Of a stretch of 9,950 nt of DNA, positions 5,670-9,950 are shown one piece after another. How positions within the stretch are numbered: the first letter of the stretch is position 1; every line of letters starts with the position of its first letter. This DNA comes from an uncultured Oscillospiraceae bacterium. Lineage in GTDB: Bacteria; Bacillota; Clostridia; Oscillospirales; Acutalibacteraceae. The notes under the pieces were generated by a model. It had not been told where the DNA came from. It was given only the letters and a program-made list of their open reading frames with translations, and made no database searches. The stretch lies in assembly GCA_905200265.1 (NCBI GenBank), contig CAJKJS010000033.1, positions 1 through 9,950 of the forward strand. The letters run 5' to 3'. The position numbers and the translations under genes are program-made.

Positions 5670-6476
5670 TTATTTGCGCCGGGATGTGGCCGGTTTGTGA
5701 GTAGGACGAGGCCCTTTTGGCGGCGGTTCCACCGGCGCACCACGGCGTGCATGGGCCCGTGCACTGGCTAATAATCCTTTTATTTCTTCTTTTGTCAGTT
5801 CCCGGTACTGTCCGGGCTGCAACATACCCAGTTTCACCGGTCCCATGGCAATCCGCTTCAGGCGAGCTACTTCCAGGCCCAGCTGTTCGCACATTTTTCG
5901 AATCTGGCGGTTACGTCCTTGCTGTAATACAATTTCCAGCACCACACGGCCCTGTTGCTGTTCCAGCACCCGTACCGAAGCCGGCAGGGTCTTTTCCCCG
6001 TCAATCTCCATGCCCACGCTCATTTGGGTAAGTTGATCTTCTGTGATACTGGGGCGGATCGTAACCCGGTACACTTTTGGCACATGCATGGACGGATGCA
6101 CCATTTTATTGGCAAAAGCACCGTCATTGGTCATAAGCAGTAACCCTTCCGAGTCCCGGTCCAACCGGCCCACCGGATAGATGCGCTCAGGAATCTCTTT
6201 GACAAGTTCCGCCACACAACGACGTCCCATCTCATCACTCATCGTGGTAATATAGCCCCGGGGCTTATGCAGCATAATGTACACATTTTTGCTCCGCGGC
6301 TGTACCGGGCGGCCTTTAACAGCTACACGGTCCCGCCGGGGATCGACTTTATCGCCAATGTGAGCGGTTTCGCCATTGACCGTAACCAGTCCAGCCTGGA
6401 TCATTTCTTCTGCTTTACGTCGTGAAGCCACGCCGCAATCCGCCAGCATTTTTTGCAGGCGTGTATCTTTTGCCAT
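5670..6476 (-). CDS. rluB: 23S rRNA pseudouridine synthase RluB family
   Basis: RluB-type enzymes isomerise a uridine in the peptidyl-transferase region of 23S rRNA to pseudouridine. The 268-residue protein begins with an S4 RNA-binding domain (RLQKMLADCGVASRRKAEEMI, residues 6-26, then VTVNGE). The RsuA/RluB catalytic domain follows, with HKPRGYITTM (70-79) and the catalytic motif GRLDRDSEGLLLMTNDG (103-119), in which Asp106 is the expected nucleophile. GRNRQIRKM lies near 187-195. The C-terminal tail (about 234-268) is rich in Arg and Pro and likely binds RNA. I start at ATG 6476 because an AGAGAGG site (6484-6490) lies 7 nt upstream; the longer frame from 6515 would add 13 unconserved residues and overlap the previous gene. 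It follows the carboxypeptidase gene after 31 nt. Confidence 0.93.
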   Translation of the reverse strand: MAKDTRLQKMLADCGVASRRKAEEMIQAGLVTVNGETAHIGDKVDPRRDRVAVKGRPVQPRSKNVYIMLHKPRGYITTMSDEMGRRCVAELVKEIPERIYPVGRLDRDSEGLLLMTNDGAFANKMVHPSMHVPKVYRVTIRPSITEDQLTQMSVGMEIDGEKTLPASVRVLEQQQGRVVLEIVLQQGRNRQIRKMCEQLGLEVARLKRIAMGPVKLGMLQPGQYRELTKEEIKGLLASARAHARRGAPVEPPPKGPRPTHKPATSRRK

Positions 6477-6507
6477 GAACATTCCTCTCTTTTCTACTTG
6501 ACTTTCT

Positions 6508-7653
6508 TTACGCAAGGCCCAAAAAAGATAACAGGGCCTGCCATCCCTCTTCCCACCAGGGCAAGTTTTCCGGTGGTGCTACAACTTGCCGGGCTACAAG
6601 GGAAATCTGTCCTATTTTCTTTTCCTGTAACCAATATTCGATCTGCCCGACTGTATCCCCTTCGGTGGGAGTCGTTTGTGGGATGGGGCAGTTCACTTGC
6701 CTAACAACATTTTGTTTTTCTTTCGGCAAAACAAAACCTATCTCTTCCTGTGCCGGTACCGCTTGGAAAGAGCCTCCATCCTGTGTGGTTACGGTAGCGA
6801 CTGCTTCTGTTTCTTTCACCGTTAAGCGTGTCATCTGCGAAAACCCGTATGTCATCAGGGCTTCGTGATCACTCCAATCATCCGGATCGTGCAGAGTAAC
6901 GGCAATCAATCGCGCGCCTTCCCGTTCTGCGCAGGAGACGAGACAGCGTCCTGATTTTTGGGTATACCCGGTTTTGCCGCCTATACAGCCTTCCATTTGC
7001 CACAATAGTTTGTTGTGATTCGTAAGGGAAAGGGTGCGTACGGTGCCATCCGCTCCCTGCACCGAAACTTTTTGCTCTTTGGCAGACCACAAGGCACAAA
7101 ACGCCTCATTCTCCATGGCGTGGGATGCCAGCTTTGCCAGATCCCGAGCCGTTGTATAGTGGGTTTCGCCATCTAAGCCAGAGGCCGTGTTAAAATGCGT
7201 ATCAGTAAGGCCCCAAGCCTTTGCCTGTTCATTCATACGGGCAACAAAGGCTTCCTCGCTGCCAGCCACCGCCTCTGCCCCTGCTACGGCTGCCTCATTC
7301 CCGGAAGCTAATAGCATGCAGGCCGCGAGATCCGACAGACGGATCACATCTCCTGCCTTTAGCCCGGACGAAGACCCTTCCTGCGAAACCGCCGTTTCGC
7401 TTACAGTCACCCGCCAATCGGATAGCTCTGCGCTTTCCAGCACCAAATACGCCGTCATAATCTTGGTCGTACTGGCCATGGGCAGCTGCTCCTGTCCCCT
7501 CACCTCATACAAAACTGTATCCGATTGGGGATCATATACCACCGCTGCCCGGGCCGAAACAGAGCATTCCTGGGCCTGCACGTTGTTTGCAGGAATCCAG
7601 AATCCCATTACACTTATCAGAATGGCCAGACCGACTGCTTTGACACCTCTCAT
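6508..7653 (-). CDS. Secreted D-alanyl-D-alanine carboxypeptidase (peptidase S11, DacB/DacF type)
   Basis: This low-molecular-mass penicillin-binding protein removes the terminal D-Ala from peptidoglycan stem peptides outside the membrane. With the start at ATG 7653 it has 381 residues. An N-terminal signal peptide (basic start, hydrophobic core, cleavage likely after VQA near residue 27) precedes the S11 domain. All three active-site motifs are present: STTK (61-64, Ser61 nucleophile), SGN (117-119) and KTG (227-229). A C-terminal PBP5-like beta domain and a short Trp-rich end (WWEEGW) follow, the latter possibly peripheral to the membrane. An AAGGCGGTG site (7660-7668) lies 6 nt before the ATG; a GTG at 7662 would lie inside that site and is less likely. 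The position between ytfJ and rluB matches dacB of the B. subtilis region, but spmA and spmB are missing. DacB versus DacF cannot be decided by eye. Confidence 0.92.
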   Translation of the reverse strand: MRGVKAVGLAILISVMGFWIPANNVQAQECSVSARAAVVYDPQSDTVLYEVRGQEQLPMASTTKIMTAYLVLESAELSDWRVTVSETAVSQEGSSSGLKAGDVIRLSDLAACMLLASGNEAAVAGAEAVAGSEEAFVARMNEQAKAWGLTDTHFNTASGLDGETHYTTARDLAKLASHAMENEAFCALWSAKEQKVSVQGADGTVRTLSLTNHNKLLWQMEGCIGGKTGYTQKSGRCLVSCAEREGARLIAVTLHDPDDWSDHEALMTYGFSQMTRLTVKETEAVATVTTQDGGSFQAVPAQEEIGFVLPKEKQNVVRQVNCPIPQTTPTEGDTVGQIEYWLQEKKIGQISLVARQVVAPPENLPWWEEGWQALLSFLGLA

Positions 7654-7718
7654 CGCTTTCACCGCCTTGTTCTCACCCTATGCGGGAAAGCGCGCTTCTA
7701 TGCCCCGTTAATCCAACG

Positions 7719-8147
7719 TCATTCCGTTTTTGCGTCTTCCTGTTTTTCTTTTTCTTCGTTACGTTTGGCAAGCGTTTCTTTGATTTTTTCCACCAAAGAT
7801 TCGATGGTATCCATAAAGCCAGGGGCCATGGTTACCACACGATCCAACGCACTGGTGCAGGGGTCCAGCTGCAAAAGCCGCACTTTGCCTTCCTGAATGG
7901 TCAAAAAGCCCACGGGAATTACATTGACGCCGCCGCCGCTACCGCCGCCAAACAGGTCTTTTTGTGCCTGCATTTTACACGGCAAATCCGAACCACCGGC
8001 TGCAAAGCCGTAGCTCACCTTTGAAACCGGAATGATGGTAGCACCATCCACAACAATTGGATCGCCAATCACGGTATTCACATCCGCCATACTACGAATC
8101 TTATCGAGGGTCAATCCCATCATGCTATCGATTGATTGTCCATTCAT
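7719..8147 (-). CDS. ytfJ: Possible separately initiated YtfJ (GerW family) protein, nested in the fusion
   Basis: Initiation at the in-frame ATG 8147 would give a 142-residue protein of the normal length of stand-alone YtfJ, starting MNGQSIDSMMG just before the conserved DKIRSMADVNTVIGDP segment. An AAGGCGGTG sequence lies 6 nt upstream, the same 9-mer and spacing that serve the next gene (carboxypeptidase). What is seen is the site and the start; that it is used is inference. Either both the long and short products are made, or the long frame is a readthrough of two ancestral genes whose stop codon was lost. Confidence 0.5.
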   Translation of the reverse strand: MNGQSIDSMMGLTLDKIRSMADVNTVIGDPIVVDGATIIPVSKVSYGFAAGGSDLPCKMQAQKDLFGGGSGGGVNVIPVGFLTIQEGKVRLLQLDPCTSALDRVVTMAPGFMDTIESLVEKIKETLAKRNEEKEKQEDAKTE

Positions 8148-8873
8148 TTTTTGCACCGCCTTTTGAATCGTTTCTTCGGCCAGTTCTCGGGCCGTAGGTT
8201 CTTCATTGGGTTTCTTTCGTTTTGGTTTGCGCAGCCATTCGCGTACAAGACGAATCATTAGCAGCACGCCTTGCTCAACGATACGGCCTGGCCGAATCCA
8301 TCCCTTTGCCTCGATATCAGCTTTTAGCCCTGGCGTATCAAAATCCGGCACAACAGAAACCGTATACCGCCGGCAATGACACCACTGTACAAGGAGAGAA
8401 ACCAGCGGATACGTGCCGGCACAGTACTTACCATACGCTAAGGCTGTATCATAGGCCGTTTCTTCTCCTACCTGCAGCAACAAATTCCATCGGGTAAGGT
8501 GGATACCACCCACCAGTTTTTTTAGTGCTTGGCCACTGTACAAAACGCTGCGGCCAAGGGAACGGATGACTTCGCTTTTGCCCCCTTTACGCTGGGCCAA
8601 GGCAGAAACCAGTCCCTGCTTTTTTTCATCCGGCTGCGGTTTTGGCTTCTCTTTTTTCTTTTTCGCTTTTCGAGGTTTTGGAGATTTCGATGGCTTCTTT
8701 TTCTTTTTTCCCTTTTTTTCTTTTTTAGGTTTCTCCTTGAAAGGTTCCCAGTGAAAAAACAGGAACTGAATTCGGAAGAACACCGTTTCTTTTAGGGAAA
8801 AGTCAAAGGTAAGCGGGATTTGAAACAACAGGAAGATTGTCAGCAGCAAACCTATGATCCATAGCCAAACCAT
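7719..8873 (-). CDS. DUF2953-YtfJ (GerW family) fusion protein
   Basis: A single 384-residue open frame joins two families that are usually neighbouring separate genes in Clostridia. Residues 1-19 are one hydrophobic membrane segment. Residues about 46-86 are an extremely Lys/Pro-rich, probably disordered stretch. Residues about 95-215 match DUF2953 in layout (RWNLLLQVGEETAYDTALAYG, then a CHCRRYTVSVVPDFD strand). Residues 243-384 match YtfJ: MGLTLDKIRSMADVNTVIGDP, IIPVSKVSYGFAAGGS, then a Gly-rich GGGSGGG and NVIPVGFLTI. YtfJ/GerW is a spore-associated protein in B. subtilis with unknown biochemistry, and DUF2953 is uncharacterised. The ATG at 8873 has a GGAGGAGG site (8885-8892); a TTG one codon upstream at 8876 is possible. 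An internal ribosome binding site precedes the YtfJ part (separate entry), so the fusion may not be the only product. Confidence 0.8.
   Translation of the reverse strand: MVWLWIIGLLLTIFLLFQIPLTFDFSLKETVFFRIQFLFFHWEPFKEKPKKEKKGKKKKKPSKSPKPRKAKKKKEKPKPQPDEKKQGLVSALAQRKGGKSEVIRSLGRSVLYSGQALKKLVGGIHLTRWNLLLQVGEETAYDTALAYGKYCAGTYPLVSLLVQWCHCRRYTVSVVPDFDTPGLKADIEAKGWIRPGRIVEQGVLLMIRLVREWLRKPKRKKPNEEPTARELAEETIQKAVQKMNGQSIDSMMGLTLDKIRSMADVNTVIGDPIVVDGATIIPVSKVSYGFAAGGSDLPCKMQAQKDLFGGGSGGGVNVIPVGFLTIQEGKVRLLQLDPCTSALDRVVTMAPGFMDTIESLVEKIKETLAKRNEEKEKQEDAKTE
8154..8162 (-). promoter_or_regulatory. Internal Shine-Dalgarno sequence before the YtfJ part
   Basis: AAGGCGGTG on the minus strand matches AAGGAGGTG with one mismatch and ends 6 nt before ATG 8147. 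The same 9-mer with the same 6-nt spacing precedes the carboxypeptidase ATG at 7653 (site 7660-7668). Here it lies within codons of the fusion reading frame. Confidence 0.6.
8619..8738 (-). other. Poly-lysine coding tract with three in-phase A-AAA-AAG heptamers
   Basis: Three AAAAAAG heptamers (8712-8718, 8703-8709 and 8619-8625) all lie in the N-NNA-AAA-AAG phase of the DUF2953-YtfJ frame, the phase used for -1 ribosomal slippage in dnaX. An AAGGAG sequence (8733-8738) lies 14 nt upstream of the first heptamer. A ribosome slipping at either of the first two would meet a TGA within about 30 codons, where the frame reads GATGAA just before the third heptamer. Slippage or stalling is only a possibility: Lys-Lys codon pairs create this heptamer easily by chance. 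Confidence 0.35.
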
Positions 8874-8920
8874 CAATGCTGTTTCCTCCTCCTAGTTTTC
8901 CGCTGCATGAAAAAGCCGGT

Positions 8921-9475
8921 TTACTGTGCCGCTGGTGCCATTTCCTCCGATTGCCCGTCGTCTTCTTTATCCGGCAAAGCCGGCAATTCCGACAAGGACG
9001 TAATGCCCATACAACGAAGAAAATTGTGCGTGGTTCCATAAAGTAGCGGCCGGCCTGGCAATTCCAGCCGTCCCCGTTCTTCGATCAGTTCTTTGTTCAT
9101 TAGGCCACTGATCGCCCCGGAGCAATCCACCCCACGGACCTGTTCGATATAGGCTCTGGTAACCGGCTGATTATAGGCAATCACCGCCAGCACTTCCATG
9201 GCCGCCTGCGAAAGCGGCACATTCCTTCGCAGGTCTAGGGCTTCGCGCACCTTTTGGCTCCACTGGGGACGCACGGAAATTTGAACCGTATCCCCCAGGC
9301 GCAATAGGCACAAACCACTTTCCTCATCCCCGTACCGCTGAGAAAGAAGGGTCAGGATTTTCTCCGTTGTTTCTTCTTCCACTTCCAGCACTTGGGATAG
9401 ACGCGTAATTTCCATGGGTTCCCCGTTGGCAAACAGGATGGCTTCCATTTGTGCTTGGATTTCTTTGATTTTCAC
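8921..9475 (-). CDS. scpB: Segregation and condensation protein B
   Basis: ScpB forms a dimer of winged-helix proteins that binds ScpA in the bacterial SMC condensin complex. The 184-residue protein shows the expected pattern: an N-terminal winged helix (IQAQMEAILFANGEP, residues 6-20), then LAVIAYNQPVTRAYIEQVRGV (96-116), a GLMNKELIEERGRLELPGRPLLYGTT block (124-149) and an acidic Ala/Pro tail. I chose the GTG at 9475, which overlaps the scpA stop by 4 nt (GTGA) and has a GGGAGGG site 6 nt upstream. The longer frame from 9502 would add 9 residues that do not fit the family. The 4-nt overlap implies translational coupling and matched amounts of ScpA and ScpB. Confidence 0.95.
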   Translation of the reverse strand: MKIKEIQAQMEAILFANGEPMEITRLSQVLEVEEETTEKILTLLSQRYGDEESGLCLLRLGDTVQISVRPQWSQKVREALDLRRNVPLSQAAMEVLAVIAYNQPVTRAYIEQVRGVDCSGAISGLMNKELIEERGRLELPGRPLLYGTTHNFLRCMGITSLSELPALPDKEDDGQSEEMAPAAQ

Positions 9476-9950
9476 TGTTCGCCCTCCCGTTTTAATAAGC
9501 AAACTTCGATATGGTCCCCTTCACCTTCTACCCGCACCCGTCGGCTGCGGATGAGTTCCAGTAAAGCCAGGAAAGCAGCTACCCGTTCGCTCTTATCTTG
9601 TTTTTCCAAAAAAAGGCGTTTATATGCAAGGCGCGGCTGTTTCCATAAACGCCGCAATACCGACACAATCTGCGAAGACACCGAAACAATGCGGTGACGC
9701 ACAATGCCTGAAAAGGCTTCTTCTGTTGGCATAGGCACTTTTTTCCGGCCACTGGCGGCTAAACATGCTTCATATAAGGCCCGTCGGTCAATTTTGCCCC
9801 GGTATGCACGCTCTTTCGGAAATTCCATGGCGGGGCGTACAATCCGGTCAAATGTAAATTGCTGGGCAAATAGCATGGCAGCTTCCCGGCACTGGCGGTA
9901 TTCGAGCAGTTCCCCTACCAGTTCTTTTTTCATCGCTTCTTCTTCCTCCC
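9472..9950 (-). CDS. scpA: Segregation and condensation protein A, C-terminal part cut by window edge
   Basis: ScpA is the kleisin that closes the SMC ring. The frame is open through position 9950, so the N-terminal part (the SMC head-binding EGPLDLLLHLI-type region) lies outside the window. The 158 visible residues start with an acidic run (EEEEA) and continue with KKELVGELLEYRQCREAA, the expected linker and central helix after the kleisin N-terminus. The last 80 or so residues form a winged-helix domain (residues from about FSGIVRHRIVSV through ERVAAFLALLELIRSRRVRVEG) that contacts the other SMC head. The ATG at 9933 is internal and not the start. The stop overlaps the scpB GTG. Confidence 0.9.
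   Translation of the reverse strand, partial: EEEEAMKKELVGELLEYRQCREAAMLFAQQFTFDRIVRPAMEFPKERAYRGKIDRRALYEACLAASGRKKVPMPTEEAFSGIVRHRIVSVSSQIVSVLRRLWKQPRLAYKRLFLEKQDKSERVAAFLALLELIRSRRVRVEGEGDHIEVCLLKREGEQ

Noticed and set aside
6477..6515. RluB start at 6515, overlapping the carboxypeptidase gene
   Set aside because: The extra 13 residues precede the normal S4-domain start and ATG 6476 has a well-placed ribosome binding site.
7663..7718. Promoter or terminator between the DUF2953-YtfJ gene and the carboxypeptidase gene
   Set aside because: Only a short GC palindrome (AAGCGCGCTT) is present, with no T-tract and no convincing -35/-10 pair, so the genes are taken as co-transcribed.

Overview
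The window reads as a gene-dense chromosomal segment of a Firmicutes (Bacillota) bacterium, probably an anaerobe. All twelve genes lie on the minus strand, so transcription runs from high to low coordinates. The assignment rests on two conserved blocks: scpA-scpB-(DUF2953/ytfJ)-D-Ala-D-Ala carboxypeptidase-rluB, and yicC-remA-gmk-rpoZ-priA. A biotin-dependent carboxyl-transfer operon with an Ala/Pro-rich biotin carrier points to a fermentative anaerobe of the Negativicutes or Clostridia. The genus cannot be fixed from the sequence.

Region 1 (9950 to about 5670) holds the C-terminal part of scpA, then scpB, a DUF2953-YtfJ fusion, a secreted D-Ala-D-Ala carboxypeptidase and rluB, closely packed in one direction. 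ScpA/ScpB form the SMC (condensin) complex for chromosome segregation. The next two genes belong to a neighbourhood linked to sporulation and the cell envelope. RluB modifies 23S rRNA.

Region 2 (5617 to 2287) is a self-contained three-gene transcription unit. It has a near-consensus sigma-A promoter (5589-5617) and a clear intrinsic terminator (2287-2321). It encodes an acyl-CoA-type carboxyltransferase, a small biotin carrier protein and an OadA/5S-type pyruvate/oxaloacetate carboxyltransferase. There is no membrane decarboxylase subunit and no biotin carboxylase. The subunit set matches the 12S/1.3S/5S composition of propionibacterial transcarboxylase, so a soluble enzyme moving CO2 between an acyl-CoA and pyruvate/oxaloacetate is the leading hypothesis. 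The acyl-CoA subunit is divergent, short and cysteine-rich.

Region 3 (2279 to 1) starts at an extended -10 promoter and runs yicC, remA, gmk, rpoZ, priA (priA cut by the window edge). Gene junctions are very tight, with two 8-nt overlaps. coaBC, which often sits between rpoZ and priA in Firmicutes, is absent.

No tRNA, rRNA, CRISPR, insertion sequence or phage feature was seen. No gene-free stretch exceeds 300 bases; the largest gaps (2188-2347 and 5538-5669) hold the promoters and terminator. The points most worth a second look are the stand-alone transcarboxylase-like operon, the DUF2953-YtfJ fusion with an internal ribosome binding site exactly at the natural YtfJ start, and in-phase A-AAA-AAG heptamers in the poly-lysine segment of that fusion.
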